64,000 bases of DNA from Eledone cirrhosa (Eukaryota > Mollusca > Cephalopoda > Octopoda > Eledonidae). Positions within the stretch are counted from its first letter, which is position 1; the number at the start of each line of letters is the position of its first letter. The translations under genes and the position numbers were made by a program. Where the stretch lies: positions 412,410,749-412,474,748 of the forward strand of contig OZ024741.1 in NCBI GenBank assembly GCA_964016885.1, read 5' to 3'. Below the pieces are notes generated by a model that searched no databases, was not told the DNA's origin, and saw only the letters and a program-made list of their open reading frames with translations. Positions 51,951-63,872 of the stretch are shown here, in pieces.

Positions 51951-54577
51951 GTACGCGCAAAAGTGAAACTAATCACTAAACGTAAAATCCGGGCTCCTGG
52001 TGTTGCCCTGCCCAAAAGATTGAATGCTGCTCGTCTTAAGGATAAAAATGTGAAGAGGACATTGGAAGAAGAGATGCAGGCTGCAGATCTTGGTGAGGAT
52101 TAGCCGACCCTTAAAAAGTCGGTTTATGATGTAGGCAGGCGTGTTCTGGGATTGGTGCTGAGAAAACATCAGGACTGGTTTAATGAGAATGATGTACATA
52201 TAGAAGACTTGTTGACTGATAAGAGGCGTGCCCTATCACGCTACTTGACGACAAAACCACAGGAGAGGAATACGTTGCATGAGGAACTCAGGGATGTAAA
52301 TTAACGTGTTAGGCGGAGTCTTTCTCAGATGAAGGATCAGTGGTGGAGTGAGATACAAACTGCGTCAGATTCCAATAACACAAAGCTGTTGTACAGTCTC
52401 TTGCGTGAGGTTTATGGACCGTCTTCTTCTCTGGTGACACCGCTTCGCAGCAAGGATGGCAAAGAACTTCTTCGTGACTCACAAGGAATTCTACGAAGGT
52501 GGCGAGAGCACTTTGATGATCTTTTGAATCAGCCGTCTGTCGTCAGTGAAGATTTCCTCAATCTCATTCCAGAAAGTCCTGTGGAAGTAGCTCTCGCAGA
52601 ACCTCCGACGCTTGTGGAGGTTGCAGTGGCTATTTCGAAGCTGAACAGTGGAAGATCTCCAGGTATGGATGGCATACATGCTGAGCTCCTACAATATGGT
52701 GGTGAGAGACTCCTGCAACATCTTCACTCTTTGTTTGGATATGGGCTAATGAATCCGTACCTGAGGACTGGAGAGATGCAGTAATGGTGGTCTTGTACAA
52801 GGGAAAGGGTAACAGGAATGATTGTGGGAACTACAGAAATATATCATTGCTTTCTGTCGTAGGGAAAGTTTTATGTAGGGTGCTTCTGAACCGTCTGCTG
52901 ACACACATTGCAGATTGTGTTCTTCCTGAAAGTCAATCTGGTTTTCGTGCTGGACGCGGCAGTACTGATATGATCTTCTCAGCTAGACAGCTCCAGGAGA
53001 AGTGAATGGAACAAGGCTTGGATCTGTATCAGGTTTTTGTCGATCTGACAAAAGCTTTCGATACTGTTAACAGATGCATTATGGAAGGTTCTCCAGAAAC
53101 TTGGTTGCCCTGATAAGTTCCTTGCTTTAGTTAGGTCTTTCCATGACGACATGAAGGCTTGGGTTAATGTCGGAGGTAACATGTCGGAGCCTATCTCAGT
53201 AAAAAATGGTGTGAAACAGGGGGATATTCCAGCACCGACCCTGTTTTCCATATACTTTGCAATGGTTTTCTGTATTGCATTCAGGAATTGCGAGCATGGT
53301 GTTTACATCCGATATCGAACCTCAGACAGGATATTTAACATCAGGCGCTTTGCTGCGAAGACAAAAGTATTTACATCAATCATAAGAGACCTCTTGTATG
53401 CAGATGATTGCGATCTTGTAGCGCACACAGAGAGTGATATGCAGCACATTTTGAATGCATTTTCTGACGCTTGCACTGCCCTAGGATTGACTGTCAGTCT
53501 CAAGAAAACCGTCGTCATGTACCAACCTGCCTCTGGTAAGCAGTACACTGAACCAAACATCTATGTGTATGGCAAACGACTTGGAGTGGTTCATCAGTTT
53601 GTCTACCTTGGAAGCACTGTCAATCGATACGGCAACCTTGACAGTGAAATCTCACTTAGTATTAGGAAAGTAAGTGATGCTTTCGGAAAGCTAGAAAGGC
53701 GACTCTGGGGTCGGCGAGACATATGCAGGAGGACAAAGGTAAAGGTGTACAGGACATGTGTGCTCTCTTCTCTTCTTTATGCCTGCGAGACCTGGGTCAC
53801 ATATCGACACCACCTTAAGCAATTGGAGCGTTTCCATCAGATGTGTCTCAGACGGATCCATGGCGTTCACTGGCGGGACCACATCAGTGATGTCGAGATT
53901 TTGGAAAGCTCTATGTGTGACAGTATAGAAGCTCTTGTGCTTAAGCAACGACTCCGTTGGAGTGGTCACCTTGCCAGGATGAAGGATTCTAGAATACCAA
54001 AACAACTCTTCTATGGAGAGTTGGTTAAAGGAAAACGACCGCCACATAAACCAAAAAAGAGGTATAAGGATTCCTTGAAAGCCTCTCTGAAAGACGCTAA
54101 CATCTCTGCTGATACATGGGAAAATATTGCTGCTGATCGTAATAAATGGAGAAAGACTGTATATGAGGGAAAAGTTGCCTTTGAGGCATCTCGAATCGCA
54201 TACGAGAAAGTAAAGCGGGATGTGAGGAAGGGCATTGCTGTGCACTTCCAGACGGCGAAGGTCCTCCTATGGTGCTGACATGCAGCGTCTGTGCGAGGCT
54301 CTGCCTAAGCAAAGCTGGACTCGAAAGTCATCTTCGCAGTCATAAAGTAAAACCAGTGGTTGATTACCAGGCTGCTGTTGGAGATGCTACTCATAATGCT
54401 TGCCAAACATGTGGTAGAGAATGTAAGTCAGTAGGAGGGCTCAAGCGACATGCAAAAGTACATGAACTCCAACCACAGCCGACTATTCCCAGTGAATATT
54501 TTGGTTGCCGACTCTGTGCAAGACATTTTAGATCATTGGCTGGGCTAAAAAGCCACATTCGATCGCAGCACTGTTAG
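51951..54577 (+). mobile_element. APE-class LINE with C-terminal C2H2 fingers, 5'-truncated (LINE E)
   Basis: Frames 52329-52784, 52784-53005 and 53151-54278 encode an RT with SKLNSGRSPGMDGIHAELLQ, GNYRNISLLSVVGKVLCRVL, SQSGFRAGRGSTDMIFSARQ and VDLTKAFDTVNR. Then NGVKQGDIPAPTLFSIYF, LLYADDCDLVAHTESDMQ and LLYACETWVTYRHHLKQLER follow. After GKRPPHKPKKRYKDSLKASL the frame moves to 54269-54577 with three C2H2 units (CSVCARLCLSKAGLESHLRSH; CQTCGRECKSVGGLKRHAKVH; CRLCARHFRSLAGLKSHIRSQH). The endonuclease is missing. A few stops and shifts. Clade (RTE- or I-group) not decided. Confidence 0.88.
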
Positions 54578-54782
54578 TTGCTATCGTGTGTGTGTGTGCG
54601 TGTGTATAGATATGTTTATGTGTGCGCGTGTATGTGTATATATATATGTATATGTATATTATTATTGTTGTTGTCGTTATTATTATTGTTGTTATTATTA
54701 TTATTATTGTTATTAATGTATGTGTGTGTGTATATATGCGTGTGTGTGTATATGTGTATGTATGTGTGTGTGTATGTATGTA

Positions 54783-54835
<53 letters not shown>

Positions 54836-54857
54836 ATATATATATATTTCTTTTTTA

Positions 54858-54888
<31 letters not shown>

Positions 54889-54924
54889 TTTTATTTATTT
54901 ATTAATTTTTTTTCTTCTCCTCGT
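54578..54924. repeat. Mixed (TG)n, (TTA)n, (TA)n and (TTTTTA)n tracts
   Basis: Consecutive simple repeats after the LINE E stop. Confidence 0.9.
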
Positions 54925-55035
54925 GCAATGGCCATACTCGATAACGAGGGGGCAGCCATCATGTATGTATGTATGTATGTATGTATGTATGTATGTATGT
55001 ATGTATGTATGTATGTATGTATGTATGTATGTATG
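54925..55035 (+). mobile_element. 3'-end stub with (TATG)n tail
   Basis: CAATGGCCATACTCGATAAC, then GAGGGGGCAGCC and CATG followed by (TATG)n to 55035. Same terminus as at 24525 and unit F. It may be the true 3' end of LINE E separated by repeat expansion. Confidence 0.6.
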
Positions 55036-55059
55036 TGTGTGTGTATGTGTGTGTATGTG

Positions 55060-55660
55060 TGTGTACGTGTGTGAAACCCGAGAAGTACCCAACCGATCTT
55101 TTTTAACCTTTACATGTGTATTACTTATATTTCAGGGAGTGTTATGTACATTAAAAAAAATTCAACTTTTTGATCCCCTAGGGCCCGCATTAGGTGAAAA
55201 ACTGCGTTTCCCCCAGCTTTTTAGGGCTTTTTTGAGGTGTTACGTCAGACCGATTTCCTTGAAATTGTAACTATGTATTAGTCAGTCTCTTCTTCATACC
55301 GTGAGCAAAGAAAACCCAACTTTTTTATGACCTAGGGCCGGTATTAGGTGAAAAACTTCATTTTTTTCAGCTTTTTAGGGCTTTTTTGAGGCGTTACGCC
55401 TAGCCGATTTTTCCGAAATTTCAAGGCATATTATGACTATAAAAAAATTCATTTTCTTGATCCCCTAGGGCTCGCATTAGATGAAAACCTGCCTTTTTCC
55501 TGCTTCATCGAAGAAAATCTTAGATTATCCAGCCATCAGAGTATTCGGTTTATTTTCTTTACATATTGTCCAGGCAAACAGTTTATCCATGATTAGGTTT
55601 GTTGGTGGCCCGCGTTCCAAAATACCTTATCCCGTGCAACGCCGGGTACCACTGCTAGTA
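55060..55660 (+). mobile_element. Helentron-like non-autonomous element with three internal repeats
   Basis: GATCCCCTAGGGCYCGCATTAG-type blocks recur at about 55170, 55330 and 55460, each followed by GAAAA and AGCTTTTTAGGGC. The end reads CGTGCAACGCCGGGTACCAC then TGCTAGT, a hairpin plus CTAGT terminus typical of the Helitron group. Confidence 0.6.
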
Positions 55661-56215
55661 TAATACAAAATGGACTGTACTTTTAATTCATAGGGGCGGC
55701 CGTGTCACACACTGAATCTCCCTTAGAATTACGGTGAAAATGAGAGTGTTTCTGGAATGCCTTGTTATTTGCAGGTTATTTCCTAATTACAATATTCCGA
55801 AGATCAAACAACTGGAATATTGGTCATGGAAACTGACGGATATCCGTTCATTATGGGTGGAAGAGGAAGACCAAGAACGACGTAGACAGACAGTGTTGCT
55901 GTGAAATTCTTTGGCTTAGACATAAACACAGCTTTATGAAACGTTATATGAATATATTTAATGTGTTGGATCTCTGTGTTTTCCTACAATAAGTGTTCAA
56001 CGTAAACTTCAGGGAGATTCAGCTGATACTGTATTAGAAGGTTTCCACATTGAATTGTATGTATAACTCATTTTTGCCAGCTGAGTAGATTAGACTAATT
56101 TTAGAGTTGACACACTTGATATTGCTTCTTACATTGATGTAAAATTAGATTGTATCGTTTCAGTTTGACCGTTTGGTAATTTTAGGGCTGATGGTTCTGC
56201 CTGGAATTGAGGCCA
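55661..56215. other. Intergenic-like intron sequence with LINE scrap
   Basis: TCCCTTAGAATTACG also occurs at 46030. GGTGGAAGAGGAAGACCAAG (55855) looks like the GRGRPRT tail common in LINE proteins. Nothing more. Confidence 0.4.
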
Positions 56216-56221
56216 ACAGAT

Positions 56222-56448
56222 AATGTCAACAATGAAAAGAACAATAGAAACACTTCTTCCATGGTCTGGTCAGATAGTATCAGTAATGGAAAGACCAATG
56301 GAAACATTGTATTCTTGGTCTCGTCAGATAGTATCAGTAATGAAAAGACCAATAGAAACATTGTCTCCTTGGTCTGGTCAGACAGTATCAGTAATGGAAA
56401 GACCAATGGAAACATTGCTTGTTTGGTTTGGTCAGATAATATATAAAG
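56222..56448 (+). repeat. 60-bp minisatellite, about four units
   Basis: Units of the form GAAAGACCAATGGAAACATT plus GGTCTGGTCAGATAGTATCAG. Period 60 bp, so it stays open in several frames. Confidence 0.88.
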
Positions 56449-56464
56449 TGTTCTGGCAGACCAT

Positions 56465-57200
56465 CCGTTGACTTCGTAATGAGAAGCCCTACTCCACATC
56501 TGCTATCAAGAACGCATCTGGGGCTGTCCTCTCTTCATACAGGTGCATCCTCGCGAGGTGGAGAGAATACTTTGCTGATCTCCTAAACCCGATCACAACA
56601 GCATCTTCTGATGTACACGAGGTGCATCTCTCAGAGGCTGGTGTCACAAGAATAGTTAAAGAGCTCAAATGTGACAAGGCCGATGGGGAAGATGAAATAC
56701 GGGCAGAGGTGTTAAAAGCCTTGAATAGAGAAGGTATTCTCTGGCTGACTCGTGTGTGCCGGGTGGCCTGAATCTCTGGAAGGGTACCTAAGTAATGGCA
56801 ATCGGGAGTGATAATCCCAATTTTCAAAAAGGGAAACAAAAGAGACTATTCCAATTACAGAGGGGTCTCCTTGTTAAGCTTCCCCAGTAAAGTCTATACT
56901 AAATGACTGGCAAAGAGATGCAGGGAGATTGTCGAGTCCAAGCTGACTGATGAACAGTGTGGTTTTTGCCCCGGACACAGCATAGCCGACCAAATATTCA
57001 CACTACGAGAGATTTTCGAGAAATCATGGGAGTATTGCCAAGAGGTATATTCTTGTTTGTCGACCTGGAAAATGAATATGACCGCGTTCCTCAGGACTTG
57101 CTGTGGAAGGTTGTGCAGGAGTATGGGATTGATGGTCAGCTTCTTGCTGCCCTGGTGTAGATGGACAGAAAAAATAATGTATGGACAATTCCATAGAGAT
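56465..57200 (+). mobile_element. APE-class LINE reverse-transcriptase fragment
   Basis: Broken frames read RCILARWREYFADLLNP, KELKCDKADGEDEIRAEVLK, IIPIFKKGNKRDYSNYRGVS and LTDEQCGFCPGHSIADQIFT, then VDLENEYDRVPQDLLWKVVQ. This is the same RT region as LINE E (52500-53100) but from another family. Several stops. Confidence 0.78.
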
Positions 57201-57234
57201 GTTGAAGATTGGACAGACAGAGAAGAAATGTGGT

Positions 57235-57900
57235 TATGCATGGCTAAGAGTGATCTAAACCGGAAACAGGAGGCTTAACCTGTGCTGCTCAAGAACAAGC
57301 ACTAAGGACTAACTACATCAAGCATAGAGTAGACCGCACAGCAGAAAGTGATAAGTGTAGAATTTGTGGCATGAATGGAAAACCTGTATGGCATATTACC
57401 AGACGATGTACACCACTAACTCGGAAAGAATATAAGAGACGTCACACCATAGTAAGGATAGTCCATGGGCAGTTTGTGGCAAATATGCATTTGACAGAGA
57501 AGAAGAGTGGTACGAAGATAACATGCAAAGATCCTGTGGGACCATGTGGTACAATGTGACAATAAGATTAAACATAGGAGACCAGATGTTGTACTAATTG
57601 TGAAAGAAAGCAGTGTTATATATATAGCCTGTTATAGATCATAGATATAGCCTGTCAAACTGATAACAAGGTATGCGATAAAGAAGGAATAAAATGATTG
57701 ATGTGGCAGTTGTGATCACTGAAAAAAGTGGTATTAATACCAATAATAGTTGGAGTATTAGGAACAGTGAGTAAAGATCATGAGAAGTACATTAACCAAA
57801 TAAGGATTGCAATACGGATAGAGCACTTGCAAAAAACAGCATTGCTTGGAACAGTTCGAATACTACGGAGGGTACTCGAAAAATAAGGGATGTTACTTCA
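57235..57900 (+). mobile_element. RLE-type LINE 3' fragment (family C)
   Basis: Reads CRICGMNGKPVWHITRRC (knuckle), then HRRPDVVLIVKESS (RLE), VIPIIVGVLGTVSKD-like text and LQKTALLGTVRILRRVLEK before a stop. Decayed. Confidence 0.75.
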
Positions 57901-57959
57901 GTTCACTGGTAGTGAACAGCTAACACCCTAATACATTTCCACCGTTAGAAGCTGAGCGA

Positions 57960-58195
57960 AGAAACAACAACAACAACAACAACAACAATAATAATAATAG
58001 TTTCTACTTTAGACACAAGGCCAGCAATTTGAAGGGGAGAGTAAAGTCGATTAAATCGACCCCAGTTCATTACTGGTGCTTTATTTTATCGACCCCGTAA
58101 GGATGAAAGGCAAAGCTAACCTCGACGGGATTTTAACTCAGACCACAAAGGGCCGTAACTCTATACCGCAAAGCATATTGCCCGACACTCTACCT
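57960..58195 (-). mobile_element. tRNA-derived Ceph-SINE
   Basis: Inverse of the SINE body: (CAA/TAA)n tail, GTTTCTACTTTAGACACAAG, CCAGCAATTT, GACCCCGTAAGGATGAAAGG. The B-box-like inverse and the head CGACACTCTACC end near 58195. Confidence 0.88.
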
Positions 58196-58339
58196 GTACT
58201 GCAAATCCATCTCAGTTATAATAATAAGAATGTTTCCCCATATCCCAGTATGAGTCATAGAAAGGATGCCAAGCGGATGGACACCATCAAGACAGAATTG
58301 CGAGGAGGAAATATACAAAGAGAACAATACCTGTGATAA

Positions 58340-60165
58340 AAGATGTAAGGGGATGCTGTGGTAAATTACCCTTCTATAACATGTCTAAACATTCTATGGA
58401 AGGTTCTCACTGGAATATTTGCAGGGAAGATATATGCTTTTCTGTCACAGGAAGGAATACTAACAAGGAAACAAAAAGGATGTAGGAAGAAGTCTCAGGG
58501 TATCAAGGATCACCTGGTTATTGATAAGACAGTTTTGAGGCATGGTAAGAAATATCACACAAACATGTTTATGGTCTGGATAGACTTTAAGATGGTATAT
58601 GATATGGTGCCCCATTCTTGGATTGGTGAATGTCTACGGATGTTTGGTATTGCTGACAACATCAGAAAGTTTATGTTGAATAGTATGATAGAGTGGAAAA
58701 CCAAGTTATACTCGAGCAATGACTTTCTAGGAGAAGTAGGAATTAAAAGATATCTTCCAAGGGGACTCATTCTCACTGTTACTATTTGTTATAGCACTGA
58801 TACCTATAACACTCACACTTTACCAGTGTGGAAAGCAAGGGTCCTTCATAAACCAGCTTCTGTTTATGGATGACCTGAAACTGTTTGGGAAGTCTGAAAA
58901 CTAAATAGACTTATTGGTTCAGATATGTAACTGACATAGTATGGAATTTAGGATTTCCAAATGCTCTGTACTCAACATGAAAAGAAGAAATCAGCCTGCA
59001 GTAGATTACGACTGCCATTGGGAGAAACCATGGGAGAACCAGAAGATAGTGGCTATAAATATTTGGGGATTTTAGAACCAGATGATATTTTGCACGCAGA
59101 ATTGAAAGAAAAGATTAGAGGGATATATTTAAAAAGAGTAAAAAATGATTTAAAAATCCAATTTCTATCCAAAATTGGATAGAAAGACGAGAAAATTAAA
59201 GACATTGTACGGAGCTTTACAACCTAAAGCAAATATATATAAGACTATACATGAAGAGAAAGAATGGTGGCAGAGGCCTCATCTGTGAGGATCATTGTAT
59301 AAGGAGTGAATGGAGAACACTTGCTGAATATTTGGTAAACAGTGACGAAGAGTCGTTGCAATATGCAGCAGAAGACATGGGTATAAATGCAATAGAAACG
59401 ATTGGAAAGGAATATTTTTACCAAAGAGAAGAGAAAAGAAAAGATCCTCTGGGAATGAGGAAACGTGGTCAGTTTCAGAGAAATACACAGGACATCAACG
59501 ATAACAAATCGTGGACATGGCCTAAGCAAGGTGATTTGAAACGTGCCTCTGAAGGCCTTATAGTTCAAGATCAAGCCCTTGCTATAAATTCGGTGAAATA
59601 TAACATCTACAAAACTTCTGACACGCAGAAATGCAGGCTCTGTGGAACGAATGTGGAAAATGTGGCCCACGTGGTAAGAAGATGTGAGAACATTGCTGAA
59701 AAAGAATACAAGTGTCACCATGATAAAATGTCCATATACCTTCTTTGGCTTCTGTGTCGTAAATACCAATATGATGTCATAAAGATTTGGTATGAGCATG
59801 TCCCTTGTAAAGTGATGCAAGAGGGTGGGATATTCTGGGATTATGATTTTCAAACTGATTGAGTAATTAAGCATCACCAATCAGACATTAATGTGTTGAT
59901 CAAGAAAGACAGATACCGTCAGATCATCGATGTGGCCATACCAAATGACATGAATATTGCGAGTAAGGAGACTGAAAAAGTCACCAGGTACTCTAAATTG
60001 AAAGTGGAGATGACAAGACTATTTGGAATGTAAGAGGGTAATGTGAAAGTGATACCAGTTGTGATCGGGACATTAGGGTCAATCCCATTCAAAGTTCAAG
60101 ACTTCTTAAAGTGACTAGGAATAACCATACAGGTTGGGTGTTATACAAAAGGTAGCTTTGTTAGG
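58340..60165 (+). mobile_element. RLE-type LINE, family C, decayed (C1)
   Basis: Frames 58358-58873 (QKGCRKKSQGIKDHLVIDKT, VWIDFKMVYDMVPHSWIGEC), 58961-59182 (SGYKYLGILEPDDILHAELK) and 59251-59862 (RKNGGRGLICEDHCIRSEWR, CRLCGTNVENVAHVVRRC). Then an RLE remnant (HQSDINVLIKKDRYRQIIDV) and VIPVVIGTLGSI. Family A-like order at lower similarity. Confidence 0.82.
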
Positions 60166-60199
60166 TACTGCACACATTTTGAAGAAAATATTATCTGTC

Positions 60200-62640
60200 T
60201 GAGGTCCTTGTTGTGACTTGACAGATGACTAAATACTCTAAATGTTGTAATTGCAGAGCTGAAACAACGCATTCTTCCAAAGAAACCAAAATTAATTAGA
60301 TTTGAGCCAAGGATTAAACAATGACGGCAAAACCGATTGTTTAGAATCAACCAAAAAAGATGTTATCAATTATATTAAGAAGATCAGAGGATAATGAACA
60401 GGGATTTGGAAGTATTAAATGCAGAAGAAACAGAATTTCTATGTGACTTCAAGAAGATTGATCAATGGAGACAAAATGAAGAAACAAGTAAAAGTCAATA
60501 ATGTATTGAAACATATCTCACAAACAAACTCATTAAGACTGTAGGTAAGATTGTTCCAGAAAGGATCGGATTGAAGATCAACGAGAAGATTTTCAAAGAA
60601 AGAAAAGGAAATAAAGTACCTTTCTGAAGAATGTAGTGTCAATGTTTGACAAGAACAGAATATAATCTTTGTGAAGAGTGTAGTGTCAATGTTTGACAGG
60701 AAGAGAATATTATCTCTGTGAAGATTTGAGCCAAGGATTAAACAATGACGGCAAAACCGATTGTTTAGAATCAACCGAAAAAAGATTTTATCAAGAATTG
60801 ATGAGTTATCTTGTGAGAGATTATTTCTTGATGTAACTGAAAGTTGAGATATGGAGCAAGAAGAACGTAATACTGAAGTTTGAAGAAAACAAACCTTTAT
60901 CCCCAGTAAGAGGCTATCCTATTTACAGAAGAAAATATCAGAAATATGAGCAAAATGGTGATTAATTAAACAGTAGCAGGACCTGGTGTTGTCAGGAATT
61001 CTGGATAAAGAAGTTCTGTTAGTGTCATAGACTAAATGCAGAACACTTTAATGCATTGATTGAAGGATCAGAACAAATTCCAATGTGGTTGACCATAAGC
61101 TGAACAGTGTTGTGTTTGAACGATGTCTCGAAAGGAAATACTGTTGACAATTACAGGACAATTTCTTGTCTTCCTTCAATGTGGAAGTTACTTTCAGAAG
61201 TGATTGCAGAAGAAACGTACAAATGTCTTGATGACAATATTTTGACAGGAACAAAAAGGATGGAGATGAAAATACAGAGGTACCAAAGACCAATTATTGA
61301 TAAAATGGTAAAGCAAGATTGTAATAGAAAGAAGAGAAATTTGGGAATGGTGTGGATTGACTATCACAAAGGTTACAATACGATTCCACATTCGTGGATC
61401 ATTGAATATTTGGATATGTTTAGAAATACATGGAATGTAATAGGTTTTCTGAAGAGGAGTAAAATAGGTAGGAAAATTGAGTTGAGATTGTACGGATAAA
61501 GTTTGAATATTCCGGGCATCTGGAGAGGGTTTTATCAAGGAGATAGATTATCTACGTTGCTTTTTTTTACTTTGTGAGATTTCCCCTGACCTAGTACTGA
61601 GGAAAAGGGGACCTAGGATATCAGTTCAAAAGAAAAACACAAAGGATCAATCATCTCCTCTACTTGATTGATTTGTAGTTGTATAGCAAAGATGTTGTTT
61701 TAATGTTGATGTTGTGTGGTGTGATGACTGTGAAATAAGGCAAGGTACATTCTCTGGAATGGATAGAATTACTTAATGAGGAAATAATGAAACGAATTGA
61801 TATGTAACTTGGCATAGGACAGTTCTATGGAATTATGGAGAAGGAAATGAAGGAACCGCTGAAGAAAGAGTATTTTTAAAACTACGATTCATGCTGCACT
61901 CAAAATTGAGTGCAAAGAATAAATTTCAAGCAGAGAATACATGGATGGTAACACGAAGTAGGTATGCAGCTGGAATATTAAATTGGCAAAAGAATAAACT
62001 GAGGATTTGAAACAGGAAGACACGGAAATTATTGACATTGTAGGAAGAATTTCATCCCAAGAGTGACAGAAATCGGTTGTACTTGTTGTGGGGGAGGTTT
62101 GATTAATTGCCAGTATTGTGTTGAATCAGTGGAAACCAATTTAGGGTGGTATGTAAAACGTCATGGAACCATTGTTAATGCATGTGAAGAAGTCTAGCAT
62201 CGTTAAAACTGACAACTGTAGTGAGAAAGAAAAGATATAAAGATAAACAAAGAACTGACAATTACATAGCATGTTAGGGAAAATGTATTTACAGTTTGAA
62301 AGATATGAGAAGACGAAGACTGATAGAGAAGGCTGATGGTTAAGGATGAGGAAGAATGACTTGAAAACAGAATCAAAAGTACTGTGCGGCTCAAGAACAA
62401 ACATTAACAACTATAGAATTAATAAAACAACTGAGAGTTACAAATGTAGAATGTGAAGTGAGAAAGATGAAACAGTGTGGCACATTGGTAGTAAGGGTCT
62501 GAAACTGGCAAAATACAAATGACGACAATGTGATAGCAATTGGAGCAACTGGAAGTATTGATACCCAACTCCTAGCATGGCTCGAAAAGATTGGAACAAA
62601 TATAAAGACAGAACACTTACATAAATCATGAATGAAGCAG
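60200..62640 (+). mobile_element. RLE-type LINE, family C, heavily decayed second copy (C2)
   Basis: The pre-RT part ELKQRILPKKPKLIRFEPRI (60260) matches family A at 3100. The frame 61107-61499 has NTVDNYRTISCLPSMWKLLS and VWIDYHKGYNTIPHSWIIEY. Later pieces read GLINCQYCVESVE and YKCRMCSEKDETVWHIGSKG. A 58-bp segment (GATTTGAGCCAAGGATTAAA) is duplicated at 60301 and 60726. Stops throughout. Confidence 0.75.
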
Positions 62641-62757
62641 CAAGAGTTGTCGGCAGAGTTCTTGAAGCATGGACAGTAAACAAGTGTCACCTTAGCTGGT
62701 TGTGGACAGCTGATACTTTCTACCATCTCCAGCAGAATAAAGCTGAGTTTTTCCGTG

Positions 62758-62950
62758 CGATAATAATAATAATAATAATTGTTTCTACTTTAGGCACAAG
62801 GCCAGCAATTAATCAGTACATTACTGGTACTTTATTTTATCGACCCCGTAAGGATGAAAGGCAAAGTTAACCTCGGCGGGATTTGAACTTTAAACTATGC
62901 TAGAAAGCATGGCGTTCAACCCTCTACCAATACTGCCAATTCACCGCCCT
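62758..62950 (-). mobile_element. tRNA-derived Ceph-SINE
   Basis: (TAA)n, GTTTCTACTTTAGGCACAAG, TTTTATCGACCCCGTAAGGA, GGCGGGATTTGAACTT (B-box inverse), CCCTCTACCAATACTGCCAA (A-box side). Confidence 0.9.
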
Positions 62951-63182
62951 TAATAATAATAATAATGGTTTCTACTTTAGACACAAGGCCAGCAATTTGG
63001 AGGGAAGGGGAAAGTCGATTAAATTGACTCCTGTGTGTTACTGGTGCTTAATTTTAAGCCCTTAAGGATGAAAAGCAAAGCTCACCTCGGTGGGATCTGA
63101 ACTCAGAATGTAAAGAGCCGTAGCTATATGCCACAAAGCATGTTGTCCGACGCTCTACCGACACTGCGAATCCACCGCCCTC
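62951..63182 (-). mobile_element. tRNA-derived Ceph-SINE
   Basis: Tandem with the previous copy, slightly longer. GTTTCTACTTTAGACACAAG, AAGTCGATTAAATTGACTCC, GGTGGGATCTGAACTCAGAA, GCTCTACCGACACTGCGAAT. Complete tRNA-like head. Confidence 0.9.

Positions 63183-63222
<40 letters not shown>
63183..63222. repeat. (TAG)n triplet repeat
   Basis: About 13 units, starting 15 bp inside the intron from the Kv donor site. Confidence 0.95.
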
Positions 63223-63230
63223 ACAATAAT

Positions 63231-63236
63231 ACTTAC
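63231..63236 (-). other. Splice donor of the T1 exon
   Basis: Minus strand GGC GCT CAA|GTAAGT. Perfect donor, phase 0. Confidence 0.92.
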
Positions 63237-63803
63237 TTGAGCGCCTTTTGAAGACCTATGGTTAGTGAGAAAATTCCAGATTATTGATTTTATTCTTCCG
63301 TATTTCTCTGTCTCGATTCTTTGAGGATCATATTCCACATGTGTCTTTTTCTGGGCTTCTTCCAGTTGGTTCAGTGAATCGTAGGTTGAATTCCACGAAT
63401 CGAAGGTATTCCAACAGCATTTTTCTATGCGGCATTCGTTGATTCCCCAGAACTCTAACTCTTGTTTGGCTAATTTACCACAAACATTTACAGGCACATG
63501 TAGCATGCCCGTCCGTTGGTATTCCAAGATGGATGAAAATAGTGAAGGGTCACGGTCGAAGAAATAATCGTTGAATTTCTTGCGATAAAACTGATTTAAG
63601 AAGTCGCTATCGGATAAATTACTGAGATTCTTGCGGTATAAATTCGAACGATATGTTTCAAAGATTGTTCCACGTAAGTTGAAGACAACGGTGGGAGCTT
63701 CTGGGTCAGAGACACCGGTAACCTCAAATGTGGTCGGATCAAATTTAGTTCCTGGAATCAAAGCAGCAAGTGCTGTTCTTTTTAATCCCTTTGATTTCGT
63801 CAT
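63237..63803 (-). CDS. Voltage-gated K+ channel (Shaw/Kv3-like), T1-domain exon
   Basis: 189 codons from ATG at 63803 to the donor. Residues 38-130 form the T1/BTB tetramerisation domain: VVFNLRGTIFETYRSNL, then FLNQFYRKKFNDYFFDRDPS and LFSSILEYQRTGMLHVP. H102, C108, C129 and C130 make HX5CX20CC, the interfacial zinc site of non-Shaker (Kv2-4) subunits. The segment KYGRIKSIIWNFLTNHRSSK corresponds to the pre-S1 linker of Kv3 (KIWALFEDPYSS type). An in-frame ATG also exists at 63872, but the stretch between is (TAA)n-encoded poly-Tyr. I therefore take 63803, although an upstream 5' UTR exon is possible. Partner exon at 10600-9386. Confidence 0.93.
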
Positions 63804-63810
63804 TGTAGAT

Positions 63811-63811
63811 A

Positions 63812-63855
<44 letters not shown>

Positions 63856-63870
63856 TAATAATAATAATAC
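63811..63870. repeat. (TAA)n repeat in the Kv 5' region
   Basis: About 19 TAA/TGA units ending 8 bp upstream of the start codon. Confidence 0.95.
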
Positions 63871-63872
63871 AA

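Noticed and set aside
52479..52800. Host gene at the LINE E RT region
   Set aside because: RT motifs and multiple frame breaks identify a retrotransposon.
54269..54577. Independent host zinc-finger gene
   Set aside because: Directly follows the LINE E frame in order and strand, with similar linker use, so it is treated as the LINE C-terminus.
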